Assembly: GCA_934699095.1 (NCBI GenBank)
Contig: CAKUVI010000003.1
Span: 186,001 to 250,000, forward strand
Reading direction: 5' to 3'
Source of the DNA: an uncultured Bacteroidales bacterium
Lineage (GTDB): Bacteria; Bacteroidota; Bacteroidia; Bacteroidales; WCHB1-69
DNA: 64,000 nt
Shown piece by piece: positions 36,701-45,163 of the stretch (positions within the stretch are counted from its first letter, which is position 1; each line of letters starts with the position of its first letter). The position numbers and the translations under genes are program-made. The notes under the pieces were generated by a model that was not told the origin of the DNA, did no database searches, and saw only the letters and a list, made by a program, of their open reading frames with translations.

Positions 36701-36783
36701 ATCCCCCTTCCATCCCAACTGCGGCTTTGGGAAAAAAGAAAAATAGGGACAAAACAAGCCAAAAACAATAATACTTTTTTCAT
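33742..36783 (-). CDS. T9SS-secreted putative M6-like metallopeptidase
   Basis: 1013 residues. The signal peptide is followed by a region with a zinc-peptidase motif HEISHGLFGTNDFH (209-222), the HExxH arrangement with downstream Gly and Asp/His seen in M6 (immune inhibitor A-like) enzymes. The middle (about 560-750) is beta-helix or repeat-like, with phrases such as VEAGAGYELGAGATLHVGAG. The last 80 residues are a type A T9SS sorting domain (PNPATTSITLSFETDEE...GIYTLTYTDRKN...KKFVKM). It should be secreted or attached to the cell surface by PorU. Start 36783 lies 28 nt below a -7 element; an in-frame ATG at 36813 lies inside that element. Substrate unknown. Confidence 0.78.
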   Translation of the reverse strand: MKKVLLFLACFVPIFLFSQSRSWDGRGIRSDEKIHYLNIFVNIIYDVHPECNDQFQNSQFWPPISDPALEGINNAAIPTYLLDWMDTVYVPGQLHGSCTRLYGESSFDSLQITGDFIVVNLRESTVLNHGSFNRYNIKKVALNMISDNSAVTLYGRKHREDFNAMNVLIRNITLAYGGINPGSGSGGVSTLQCVGDGDFFANPTNIVTHEISHGLFGTNDFHTSGGNHRDVGCAMPFLNIQGGYGLMGAANSGLVGCNGYERWRMHWKHPQAVDYISARNTSNTASVVSGISIEDGNKSFLLRDFVTYGDVVRIKLPYKDSENSPNQYIWLENHKIGENDKLDYLQYSNTHSCRPRGAAGIYAYYQVGRDVLEGTNSQVWDSYGRDNLRIISAEGFHDYVVVEDNYNLHCVSDNSHSYAMVRGKANPFGGYNDQEKQIVPADEDTMLYVANELAPWRIVVEGQNRDFIPFIGDNSDAFTGHTVINMGTNPSTCNTRTFHSNNPYHSIVINASSQEKNTSTTYLSGLSIEMVPVAGTGDFIINVIWDSYDITNDVRFTGNIALRDTAVLTQGNTITLAQNGTVAQDRRDPETGLFAGKTHFTLLSGSFFRQDTTSVLSLTENSGITVEAGAGYELGAGATLHVGAGCKATFSPDAFVTLKGIVDVDSGGVMTIYDTAYIGSQARIIVHPGGKLIVDGGTLTNASAKTHPKGSYESFFGNSSWEYDIYYLLTCYSDEYNPNFFNTCSGTLSFEFDVQDTVMVDDKLYYKNSDDILLTALLREDSTNGRLYARYMSGDDEEYLLCDMSLSEGDTFTLKGNSIWHYDDTDIKMVVDSVAFVSGKKVIYLTCVNNDYFYDHFYATSAEVAEYYKQYNISLRFIEGVGPIYGIFPPSNQITLETHLPLLLCVHKDDTLCYMTHEVLGCYQTGSDVPVYQMPSMQIMPNPATTSITLSFETDEEVAGNIIIRDMVGRVCASLDITGNNSVVGISNLTQGIYTLTYTDRKNRRVTKKFVKM

Positions 36784-36810
36784 GATGCTTAAATGTTTTA
36801 AATTGGTAGG

Positions 36811-36818
36811 CAAATATA
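36811..36818 (-). promoter_or_regulatory. -7 element of the M6-like peptidase gene
   Basis: TATATTTG on the minus strand, 28 nt upstream of the ATG at 36783. Confidence 0.5.
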
Positions 36819-37115
36819 CAAAAATTTAATAATTAAACAAAAACATTATTTTTCCGTAATTTTTTTCAACTTTAATTGTTGTTGATAAACATTTTAGCAA
36901 CGACTTACCGTTATCGTATTTTTCACCGATTATCGCAGTGCATCATTCTTGACTTCATCGCTTTTTGTGATCGCCTTTTGTGTAATTAAATATAACATAC
37001 TGAAAATTATTGGTGTGCACTAAAAACAAAAGTAGGGTTAAATTGAAATGGAAATTAGCTGAGAATGAGCTATAGTACTTCCACGCAATAGAAAGTAAGC
37101 ATCTGTGAGGCAAAT
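36819..37115. other. Intergenic DNA between the M6-like and dsrK-like genes
   Basis: About 300 AT-rich bases without an ORF, RNA or repeat that I can recognise. Confidence 0.4.
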
Positions 37116-37156
37116 AAAAAAGGTTGGTTATTGCGCGGTGCAAAAACCAACTTTAT
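37116..37156 (-). terminator. Likely terminator of the dsrK-like gene
   Basis: On the minus strand AAAGTTGGTT pairs with AACCAACCTTT around a loop of about 15 nt and is followed by T residues. It lies about 85 nt after the stop of the dsrK-like gene. Confidence 0.6.
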
Positions 37157-37239
37157 GAGAAATCACGAAAAGTTTTATTGAACACGCCTTCCAATGTCAA
37201 CTTTACAGTGAAAGGGATTGGAACTTATGTGAGAATCGT

Positions 37240-38544
37240 TCACTGTTTTTTGTCCACAATCAAGGCATCAGCCACAACTTCAGCAACAGACTTGATTTCA
37301 ATACCAAGTTTGTACTCCTGGTTGATTTGCATAAGTTGGTCAGCACAATTGTGACACGGGGTAATTACGACATTCGCCCCAGTTGCAATTATCTGATCAG
37401 CTTTTATTTTGCCTATTTTCAGACGTCTTTCATTGTATTCGCTCATGGCGAGCATACCGCCTCCGCCACCGCAACAGAAATTGTCGCTGCCTGTTGGTGT
37501 CATCTCAATGAGTTCAGGCACAGCAGACTTAACCACGAAACGCAGTGAGTTATAGAGTCCGCCATTGCGCACAATATTACAAGGGTCGTGGATAGTGTAT
37601 TTTTTAGTATTCAGAGTCTTGTCAAGTTTGATTTTTCCTGTTTTGATATAATCTTCCAAGAGTTCCACTAATGAAATCATCTTAAAATCGGGATGTTCTT
37701 TCATGTAGTTAGGTGCCTCCCAGCGCAGGGCGCGTGTTCCGTGACCGCACTCACCCAAAACCAAAGTCTTGCATTTCAGGCGGTGGATTTCATCGTACAT
37801 GTGTTGTGCTATCTGTTTGGCATGTGCGTCATTTCCTGAGAAATAGCCGTAATTAGTCACGTCATACATCTCATCCGAAAGGGTCCAGTCGGCTCCAGCG
37901 GCATAGAAAATCTTTGCAGCAGCGGCGATTGAAAGCGGGAAGAACTTAGGTTCACGCGGATTCAACGTATAAAGTATTTCGGAATTCTCCTTGTTGAGCG
38001 GGATAAGGGTCTCCTCGGTCTCAAGTTCATCCTGCAAATCTTCCTGCATCCATTCGATTGTGTCAACATAATCCTCCTTAGGGATAGCCATGTTGTTTTT
38101 AGTCTTCAAGGCAGCGTCAACAGTGGCTTGCAAGGAAGCGGGTACACAACCCATGGCGGCGAGCATCCTGCGCCCAGTTCTCACAACAAATGGTATGTCA
38201 ACACCAATTGAACAATGTTTCACGCATCGACCGCACATGGTGCATGCCCCAAAAAGAGAATCAACCAAATCAGGAATTGCCTCCTCATCCAAATCTTTGG
38301 CATTAACCAATTTAGGAGCCACCTTCCCCAAGAAAGTGCAATATCTTCTGTAAATCGAAGAAACCATATCCACTTTTTTCCCAGGTATGAATTTCGGGTC
38401 GTTGAAGGTTTTGAAAAAGAGGCAGCTCGTTTCGCAAAGTCCGCAGTGAACACAAGCGTTCAAATGTGTAACTAACTTACTGTCAGTGTGCTTTGTGAGT
38501 ATGTTAATAGCCTTTTGGATATTCTCTTGTGAAATATTGCTCAT
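37240..38544 (-). CDS. DsrK/HdrD-like iron-sulfur disulfide reductase subunit
   Basis: 434 residues, no signal peptide. Two 4Fe-4S motifs, CVHCGLCETSC (Cys31, 34, 37, 41) and CTMCGRCVKHC (Cys101, 104, 107, 111), precede a C-terminal CCG region with DPCNIVRNGG, NFCCGGGGG and TPCHNCADQL, which in DsrK/HdrD binds the non-cubane cluster that cleaves heterodisulfides. A first CCG half is degenerate (LGECGHGTRALRW). It is a plausible partner of the DsrM-like protein (10802-11449) and DsrC (11462-11779), although about 26 kb separates them. Alternatives are an HdrD- or GlpC-type subunit. The start at 38544 is chosen because the -7 element is at 38561-38568. Confidence 0.8.
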   Translation of the reverse strand: MSNISQENIQKAINILTKHTDSKLVTHLNACVHCGLCETSCLFFKTFNDPKFIPGKKVDMVSSIYRRYCTFLGKVAPKLVNAKDLDEEAIPDLVDSLFGACTMCGRCVKHCSIGVDIPFVVRTGRRMLAAMGCVPASLQATVDAALKTKNNMAIPKEDYVDTIEWMQEDLQDELETEETLIPLNKENSEILYTLNPREPKFFPLSIAAAAKIFYAAGADWTLSDEMYDVTNYGYFSGNDAHAKQIAQHMYDEIHRLKCKTLVLGECGHGTRALRWEAPNYMKEHPDFKMISLVELLEDYIKTGKIKLDKTLNTKKYTIHDPCNIVRNGGLYNSLRFVVKSAVPELIEMTPTGSDNFCCGGGGGMLAMSEYNERRLKIGKIKADQIIATGANVVITPCHNCADQLMQINQEYKLGIEIKSVAEVVADALIVDKKQ

Positions 38545-38560
38545 AACTAAAAATTTGCCG

Positions 38561-38568
38561 CAAAGATA
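38561..38568 (-). promoter_or_regulatory. -7 element of the dsrK-like gene
   Basis: TATCTTTG on the minus strand, 17 nt upstream of the ATG. It is divergent from the S41 peptidase promoter 47 bp away. Confidence 0.6.
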
Positions 38569-38614
38569 CACAAAACTTTCAACTTTTTTCCTCTAAACTT
38601 TCGTTCAAAAAGTC

Positions 38615-38622
38615 TATCTTTG
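38615..38622 (+). promoter_or_regulatory. -7 element of the S41 peptidase gene
   Basis: TATCTTTG, 30 nt upstream of the ATG at 38653. Confidence 0.6.
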
Positions 38623-38652
38623 CAGCCATTAAAAAAGCAATAGATTTACAAG

Positions 38653-40416
38653 ATGAAACATAAGATTTTTATAGTTGCAGCCATAGCTCTGTTATTCTCA
38701 GCAAACCTTGAAGCACAGACGCCTAACAAGCATTATCAGCAGAACAAAACCAAGATGGACCAGCTTCTGAACGCCATCAACATGATGTATGTTGACTCTG
38801 TGGATTTCGACCCGTTGGTTGACAAATCAATAAATGCCATGTTGCAGGAATTGGACCCTCACACCGCATACATTCCGTCGAAGGATGTGCAAGCGATGAC
38901 CGAGCCTTTGCAGGGCACTTTTGACGGCATCGGCGTCACTTTCCAGCTCATAAAGGACACCATAAACGTGATGGAAGTGATAATTGACGGTCCTTCTGAG
39001 AAGGTAGGGCTTATGCCGGGCGACAAGATTGTGAAGGTTGACGACACATTGGCTGTTGGAGAGGACATCACCAACGACTGGGTAAGGAAGCATCTTCGCG
39101 GCAAAAAAGGCTCAAAGGTGAAGGTGACAGTGGTACGCGGTCACAAAAAGACCCCCATCGACTTTGTCATCACCCGCGGCGCCATCCCGATGTACAGCAT
39201 CAACGTAAGCTTCATGGCTGACACTACCACTGGCTACATCAAGTTGGAGCGTTTTGCCGCAACCTCCACCACCGAACTCAAAAAAGCCATCTCGAAGCTC
39301 AAAGAACAAGGAATGCAAGACCTTATACTTGACCTGCGCGGCAACGGCGGCGGCTACCTTAACATTGCATTTGAAATCTGCGACCAATTCATATCCGGAA
39401 AACGCATGATTGTATATACCGACAACTTCCGCAAAACCGGAGAAAAATACTACTCTTCGCAGGAGGGCCTCTTTGAAGAAGGAAAACTCATCGTGCTGGT
39501 TGACGAGAATTCGGCTTCCGCCAGTGAAATCACCTCCGGCTGTATCCAAGATTGGGACAGAGGATTGGTTATCGGACGCAGAACTTTCGGTAAAGGATTA
39601 GTACAAAAACCTTTACGTTTGATAGATCAATCAGAAGTACGCTTGACAATATCCCACTACTACACCCCTACCGGCCGTTGTATCCAAAAGCCCTATGAGG
39701 ACGGCTTGGACGCATACTTCAAAGACTTGCAAACCAGGGCCAAGAACGGAGAATACTACACAGCGGACAACATCAAATTCCCCGATTCACTGAAATACAA
39801 AACGCCACACGGAAGAGTTGTTTACGGCGGTGGCGGCATCATGCCTGATATTTTCGTACCTTTAGACACCACTAAATATTCAACACTCTTCAACGAAATC
39901 GTCAGAAAAGGCATCTTCGGCAACTTTACAGTTGATTATCTTGAGAACAATCGTGAAAATCTCCTCCAAAAATACCCTAAATTTGAAGATTTCCAGGACA
40001 ATTACAAGATAACCGATGAATTTTACAACAAATTCATGAATTTCGCAAAAGAAGAGGGCTTGAGTGAATCCGCAAGTTTTGTTTTCAGCGACTATGCCGA
40101 TGCCTTCCTGAAAGAAAACAAGGAAAAATTAGACTCTTTGTTCAAGACAGCTGAGGACTTCGACAAGACAATCTTCGACACAATGTTTACCAACTACATC
40201 GATAAAACATACGGAGAGATCCAAAGATTGCGTAACGAAGAGCACGCTGGAGAGTTTATCAAAGAGTATTTGAGATTCGAAATTGCCCGCGGGTTATACG
40301 GCTACGGCGACGCCTATCGCGTGTTCTTGGAGAGTGACGACACATACCAACAGGCAGTGGAAATCATGCACAACAAGAAAATATTCAAGAAATACAAAGT
40401 GTCGTCAGGAAAATAA
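38653..40416 (+). CDS. S41 family carboxy-terminal processing peptidase
   Basis: 587 residues: a signal peptide, a PDZ domain (about residues 85-170, GDKIVKVDDTLAVG), and the S41 protease with SASASE (residues 287-291) and the Lys of TFGKGLVQ (about 313). The C-terminal about 180 residues are a helical extension seen in Bacteroidota CTPs. It should cleave C-termini of periplasmic proteins. It is single with its own promoter; the gap before the C1B gene holds that gene's promoter. Confidence 0.93.
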   Translation: MKHKIFIVAAIALLFSANLEAQTPNKHYQQNKTKMDQLLNAINMMYVDSVDFDPLVDKSINAMLQELDPHTAYIPSKDVQAMTEPLQGTFDGIGVTFQLIKDTINVMEVIIDGPSEKVGLMPGDKIVKVDDTLAVGEDITNDWVRKHLRGKKGSKVKVTVVRGHKKTPIDFVITRGAIPMYSINVSFMADTTTGYIKLERFAATSTTELKKAISKLKEQGMQDLILDLRGNGGGYLNIAFEICDQFISGKRMIVYTDNFRKTGEKYYSSQEGLFEEGKLIVLVDENSASASEITSGCIQDWDRGLVIGRRTFGKGLVQKPLRLIDQSEVRLTISHYYTPTGRCIQKPYEDGLDAYFKDLQTRAKNGEYYTADNIKFPDSLKYKTPHGRVVYGGGGIMPDIFVPLDTTKYSTLFNEIVRKGIFGNFTVDYLENNRENLLQKYPKFEDFQDNYKITDEFYNKFMNFAKEEGLSESASFVFSDYADAFLKENKEKLDSLFKTAEDFDKTIFDTMFTNYIDKTYGEIQRLRNEEHAGEFIKEYLRFEIARGLYGYGDAYRVFLESDDTYQQAVEIMHNKKIFKKYKVSSGK

Positions 40417-40505
40417 TTTTCACACTATTAATGCAAAAAAAAAGCATATAACTGCAATTGATTTAAAAGAATATTATTTACATTCATAGATACGAGTATT
40501 TTTCT

Positions 40506-40513
40506 TATCTTCG
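40506..40513 (+). promoter_or_regulatory. -7-like element of the C1B peptidase gene
   Basis: TATCTTCG differs from TAnnTTTG at one position. It lies 36 nt before the ATG at 40550. The C69 gene has the same variant (TACCTTCG). Confidence 0.45.
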
Positions 40514-40549
40514 CGGCTCAGAATTATAATTAAAAAACTGATATAAAAA

Positions 40550-41767
40550 ATGAAGAAATTATCATTATTGTTAGTGTTGGGCGCAATGTTGCTCAGCGGC
40601 GTATCATACGCACAAGAAAAGAATGAAGAAGAAGGCTACAAGTTCACTGTAGTGAAAGAGTTGCCCGTCACTTCTGTCAAGGACCAGAATCGTGCCGGCA
40701 CATGCTGGTGCTACTCAGGCTTGGGTTTCATCGAATCAGAACTTCTCCGTATGGGCAAGGGTGAGTACGACTTGTCAGAGATGTACATTGTATCCAAAAC
40801 ATACGGCGACCGTGCCAAGGCAGCTGTTCGCACCCACGGCGACGTATCTTTCTCACAAGGCGGATCATTCTATGATGTAATCTACGGCATGAAGACTTTC
40901 GGTCTTGTTCCGGAGTCTGAAATGCGTCCGGGCGCTGCCTATGGCGACACTCTTTCAGACCACGGCGAACTCTCTGCCATCACCGATGCCATCGTTGAGG
41001 CCATTGCAAAGAAAGATCACAAAAAACTGCAAACCGATTCAGAAGGCAACCCTATGTGGCTCAAAGCACTCAATGCAGTTCACGACGCTTATCTTGGAAC
41101 ATGCCCTACACAATTCTCATACAAAGGCGTTTCCTACACCCCACAATCTTTCTACAACTCACTTGGTTTGAATGCTGACGACTATGTTTCAATCACATCT
41201 TTCACACACCATCCATTCTATGAAAAATTCGTTTTGGAAATCCAAGACAACTGGCGTTGGGGCCAATCTTACAACGTTCCTTTGGATGAGATGATGGAGA
41301 TTTTCGATTACGCTATCGACCACGGCTACACAATCGCTTGGGGTTCTGACGTTTCTGAACCAGGTTTCCGCAGCAATATCAGAAACGGCTTCTGCGTTCT
41401 TCCAGACTTGGAAGCAACCGCACAAGTAGGCACTGACATGGCTCACTGGACAGGTCTCACAACCGCAGAACGCTCTAAAGAATCACAAAACAAACCCACA
41501 CCACAACGCTGGGTTACTCAACAAGAACGCCAGGTTGCGTACGACAACTGGGAGACAACCGACGACCACGGTATGCTTATCTACGGAAAGGCTAAAGATC
41601 AAACTGGCAACGAATACTACATGGTTAAGAATTCTTGGGGCAAATACGGAAAATACGACGGTATGTTCTACTGCTCAAAAGCATTCGCCCGCTACAAAAC
41701 CATGAACATCTTAGTTCATAAAGACGGTATTCCAAAAGAGATCAGAAAAAAACTTGGTATCAAATAA
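40550..41767 (+). CDS. Exported C1B-family cysteine peptidase (aminopeptidase C-like)
   Basis: 405 residues with a signal peptide (to about residue 21). The papain-like catalytic residues are visible: Gln46 and Cys52 in DQNRAGTCWCYS, His340 in DDHGMLIYG, Asn361 in VKNSWG. The family (bleomycin hydrolase/PepC) usually consists of cytosolic, about 450-residue enzymes that act as aminopeptidases; this exported form occurs in Bacteroidota. It would trim peptides in the periplasm. Codon choice suggests good expression. Ends at a strong terminator. A chagasin-like inhibitor of such peptidases is encoded at 11902-12279. Confidence 0.9.
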   Translation: MKKLSLLLVLGAMLLSGVSYAQEKNEEEGYKFTVVKELPVTSVKDQNRAGTCWCYSGLGFIESELLRMGKGEYDLSEMYIVSKTYGDRAKAAVRTHGDVSFSQGGSFYDVIYGMKTFGLVPESEMRPGAAYGDTLSDHGELSAITDAIVEAIAKKDHKKLQTDSEGNPMWLKALNAVHDAYLGTCPTQFSYKGVSYTPQSFYNSLGLNADDYVSITSFTHHPFYEKFVLEIQDNWRWGQSYNVPLDEMMEIFDYAIDHGYTIAWGSDVSEPGFRSNIRNGFCVLPDLEATAQVGTDMAHWTGLTTAERSKESQNKPTPQRWVTQQERQVAYDNWETTDDHGMLIYGKAKDQTGNEYYMVKNSWGKYGKYDGMFYCSKAFARYKTMNILVHKDGIPKEIRKKLGIK

Positions 41768-41784
41768 TAACACTACTAATACAG

Positions 41785-41815
41785 AAGGCGGTATCTACGG
41801 ATACCGCCTTTTTTG
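41785..41815 (+). terminator. Rho-independent terminator of the C1B peptidase gene
   Basis: GGCGGTATC and GATACCGCC form a stem around TACG and are followed by T6. Confidence 0.9.
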
Positions 41816-41840
41816 TATCATCATTTTCATCAAAAAATTG

Positions 41841-41848
41841 TACCTTCG
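41841..41848 (+). promoter_or_regulatory. -7-like element of the C69 peptidase gene
   Basis: TACCTTCG, a TTCG variant like that of the preceding peptidase gene. The ATG at 41885 is 36 nt downstream; an upstream in-frame ATG (41813) lies in the previous terminator. Confidence 0.45.
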
Positions 41849-41884
41849 CGCCATAATTATTGCGAATCACGAACTCTTATAATA

Positions 41885-43480
41885 ATGAAAAAAACATCTT
41901 TAATTATTTTGCTTTGCAGCATTTTCTTGTTCAGTTATGCTCAAAACGACCATTTAGTTGGGGCCAACTGCACTTCAATCATGGTGGGGAAGAAGGCTTC
42001 TGCAGACGGTTCTGTAATAACATCGCACACCTGCGATAGCAAATATCGCACATGGGTGACGATAGAGCCCGCCGCCGACCATAAACCCGGTACCATGCAC
42101 AAGGTTTACAAGGGCACCATGCACACAGAAACACCCAAAAGTATGGAGAACCTCGTGCTTGCGGGAGAGATTCCAGAAGTGGCCCACACCTATGCATATA
42201 TGAACACGGCCTATCCTTGCATGAATGAGAAGCAATTAGCCATGGGCGAAAGCACCTTTTCGGGACCTGACACCCTCATGAACCCGGATGCCATGTTCAT
42301 GATTGAAGAGCTGCAACGCGTGGCACTCCAACGCTGCACAACCGCCCGCGAAGCCATAAAACTCATCGGCGACCTCATCAAGACATACGGTTATGCCGAC
42401 GGCGGTGAATGCATCACCATTGCCGACAAAAAAGAAGTGTGGCAGATGGAAATCATCGGGGAAGGCCGCGATGTTATCGGCGGAATGTGGGTCGCACAAC
42501 GCGTCCCCGACGATGAGGTGGCCGTAAGCTGCAACGTGCCGCGCATCGGCAAACTAAACAGAAAAGACAAAGACAACTTCCTCTGCTCCGACAACATCGA
42601 AAAAGTGGCTAAAAAATACGGTTTGTGGGACGGCAAAGGCGACTTCCTTTGGTGGAAAGCTTTCAATGCCTCATACGCTGAAGGCAAGAACCATAAAGAA
42701 CGTGAATGGTATATCTTCAATTATCTTGCTCCGTCTCTTAACTTGGACCTCAACGCCGAGGCTCTCCCCTTCTCTATCAAACCTGAGAAAAAAGTGGATG
42801 TTCGCATTGTAATGGAGCTCTTCCGCGCCACATACGAAGGCACCGTGCTTGACCAAATTGCCAATCTGAAGATGGAAGTGAACCGCAAAGACAAAGACGG
42901 CAACTTCTACAAAGACACCATCATCTGCCCTAATGCAAACCCTTGGATGGACGGCAATGAAAGAGCCATGTACAACTTCCTGAATCCCAACACTGTGACT
43001 TTCTATCGTGGCATAGCTATGTCGTGGTGCTCTTACTCTTTTATAATGCAATGCCGCGATTGGCTTCCCGATGAAGTGGGCGGTCTTTGCTGGTTCTCAT
43101 TAGAAAACCCCGGTCAGAGCCCTCGCATCCCTATCTACGCAGGCGCAACCAAAATGCCAGCCGGCTTTGATGTGTGCGGTCACTTCCGCTACAACGAAAA
43201 TGCAGCCCTGTGGCACTATCGCAAAACCAACAAACTTGCTCAAGTACGCTGGGGCAGAGCTAAAAATATGATGATGGACAACATCATGCGTTACGAGAAC
43301 AAAGCTTTTGAAGAGTTGCCCGCCTTAGAACAAAAAGCCGTCAATCTTATTAATTCCGGCAAAAAACAAGAGGCTCAAACACTTCTGAACCAATATAGCT
43401 CCGACTTTGCCGGCGCAACTCGACAAACATGGCAGGAAATGGAACACAAGTTGTGGGAAACATTTTGGACCGGTTTCTAA
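41885..43480 (+). CDS. Exported C69-family dipeptidase
   Basis: 531 residues. A signal peptide ends near SYAQ, and the N-terminal nucleophile is probably Cys29 in GANCTSIMVGKKASADG, exposed after propeptide removal as in other Ntn hydrolases. The rest (HTCDSKYRTW, a central NRKDK-rich stretch, a Trp-rich C-terminus) matches PepD-type dipeptidases. It would split dipeptides in the periplasm. The stop abuts the stop of the convergent S8 gene with no base between. Confidence 0.92.
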   Translation: MKKTSLIILLCSIFLFSYAQNDHLVGANCTSIMVGKKASADGSVITSHTCDSKYRTWVTIEPAADHKPGTMHKVYKGTMHTETPKSMENLVLAGEIPEVAHTYAYMNTAYPCMNEKQLAMGESTFSGPDTLMNPDAMFMIEELQRVALQRCTTAREAIKLIGDLIKTYGYADGGECITIADKKEVWQMEIIGEGRDVIGGMWVAQRVPDDEVAVSCNVPRIGKLNRKDKDNFLCSDNIEKVAKKYGLWDGKGDFLWWKAFNASYAEGKNHKEREWYIFNYLAPSLNLDLNAEALPFSIKPEKKVDVRIVMELFRATYEGTVLDQIANLKMEVNRKDKDGNFYKDTIICPNANPWMDGNERAMYNFLNPNTVTFYRGIAMSWCSYSFIMQCRDWLPDEVGGLCWFSLENPGQSPRIPIYAGATKMPAGFDVCGHFRYNENAALWHYRKTNKLAQVRWGRAKNMMMDNIMRYENKAFEELPALEQKAVNLINSGKKQEAQTLLNQYSSDFAGATRQTWQEMEHKLWETFWTGF

Positions 43481-45145
43481 TCAACGTTTCACTATCTTAT
43501 AGTGATACTGATTCCTATTGGAATCAGAAACCTGCAAAATGTAAATACCAGCTGGCAAAAAACCTATATTCAGAGACGCTGAGTTCGGCGTCTCTGACTT
43601 TTTATTCACAACCACAACACGGCCCTGAAGATCATAGACCATAATATTGGAAATTTCAACATCTTTTGCCAACTGAATATTGAATATCCCGTCTGTTGGA
43701 TTGGGAAATACAGACAACGAGTGACTATGAATACCAACTCCCAAATATTGCTTATAAACAGCATAGAAATCAGGAATCCCATATCCGTAAACTGAATCGG
43801 GAGTGCCAAACTGCGAACTGCCCTCGCGGATCTTCTGCATTATATCCAGTGCCGAATATTCTGGCAGGGCCTGCCACAGACAAGCGCACAGCCCCGATAT
43901 GACCGGTGTGGCCAAACTTGTTCCATTGGAGAAATTATAGTTGTTAAACGGATAAACACAGCCTGTATTCACTCCGACAGCACATACATCAGGTTTTACA
44001 CGCCCATCTGAAGTATATCCGCAAGATGAAAAAATTGCGATTGTACTGTCTGATCTGCATGCACCCACAGAAAGAATATCGAAAGCATCCGACGGTTTGC
44101 CAATGTGGTGCCACTCGTTAGCACCTTCATTACCCACGGCAACACAAACAATAACCCCCTTATGCGCAAGTATTGTGGCACACAGAGAGGCTATGCTATG
44201 CTGACCGTCAAAAGTGGAATAATCGGTATTTGCCTGCGGAAAATCATCGTATGTAGTGTATCCCAAGGATGAATTAACCACGTCTGCCCCTATGCTATCT
44301 GCGATTTCCGCTGCTCTCGCCCAAAAATCTTCCTCTATCAATTCTTCTGTTCCAACATATTCAGAATGAATAAAAGCATAAGATGCCTTAGGAGCTGTAC
44401 CCACTAAACTGCCAGGTTCATCAGCAGCCATTACGGATGTGACTATTGTTCCGTGCAGTTCGGAATACGGATTCTCCAAAGTGTCAACAAAATGGGGCAT
44501 AAGACTGAATTTCCCAGCAAAGCGATTCTCTGCCATCATATTGTTGTAGAATTCACATGATTCCACACCATACCAACCACCATCTATTACAGCAATCAGC
44601 ATCCCTTCGCCGCGAAAACCGGCATCGTGAAGATATTGTCCATTATTAAACCTAATCTGAGAATCTCCAATACCATAATCCACACTCTTTTGATTTGTTT
44701 GGCTGAAAACGGCATCCGCCCCACTTCCAACATCCTGAATGGCCAACTCTGTGGGTGCAAGCAACCGGTAAGACGCAACTGGTAAGATATCCCCTACAAA
44801 ATCAAACCCTTGTAAATGAAGTATTTTGGAGCTGTCAGGGCAATATATAGTAACTGTGTTCATCCATTTCGATGTTGACAGAATCTGAATGCTATCGTCC
44901 ACATTTTTGATCTGACTTACATAATTTGGATTCACAGGAAAATCTTGTTCCGTTATAGGGATACTGAACCTTGTTCGCTTGTTTATTGCCCTCTGCGAGA
45001 GAAAAGCGCTTGGATTATCCACAGAAAAAGGAGAATTTGCTTTGTCGATTAAATAAATTCTATAACATGTAGGTTTTTGGGCTGTTGATATACAAACAAC
45101 AGACAAAAAAAATAGGAACGCCAGAATTCTAACTGCTTTATTCAT
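43481..45145 (-). CDS. T9SS-secreted S8 subtilisin-like serine peptidase
   Basis: 554 residues: a signal peptide, a prodomain-like segment to about residue 165, and a subtilase domain with Asp188 (AVIDGGW), His231 (ELHGTIV) and Ser410 (NGTSLATPV). The last about 75 residues are a type A T9SS sorting domain (FPNPTDGIFNIQLAKD...GIYILQVSDSNRNQYHYKIVK). It should be exported and processed by PorU. It lies 18 nt after purN in the same direction, which may place it on the purN transcript. Confidence 0.92.
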   Translation of the reverse strand: MNKAVRILAFLFFLSVVCISTAQKPTCYRIYLIDKANSPFSVDNPSAFLSQRAINKRTRFSIPITEQDFPVNPNYVSQIKNVDDSIQILSTSKWMNTVTIYCPDSSKILHLQGFDFVGDILPVASYRLLAPTELAIQDVGSGADAVFSQTNQKSVDYGIGDSQIRFNNGQYLHDAGFRGEGMLIAVIDGGWYGVESCEFYNNMMAENRFAGKFSLMPHFVDTLENPYSELHGTIVTSVMAADEPGSLVGTAPKASYAFIHSEYVGTEELIEEDFWARAAEIADSIGADVVNSSLGYTTYDDFPQANTDYSTFDGQHSIASLCATILAHKGVIVCVAVGNEGANEWHHIGKPSDAFDILSVGACRSDSTIAIFSSCGYTSDGRVKPDVCAVGVNTGCVYPFNNYNFSNGTSLATPVISGLCACLWQALPEYSALDIMQKIREGSSQFGTPDSVYGYGIPDFYAVYKQYLGVGIHSHSLSVFPNPTDGIFNIQLAKDVEISNIMVYDLQGRVVVVNKKSETPNSASLNIGFLPAGIYILQVSDSNRNQYHYKIVKR

Positions 45146-45163
45146 AGTTGTTTATGATAGATA

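Noticed and set aside
36784..37239. Possible small RNA or missed gene in the 456-bp gap
   Set aside because: Only a promoter and a terminator-like hairpin can be supported.
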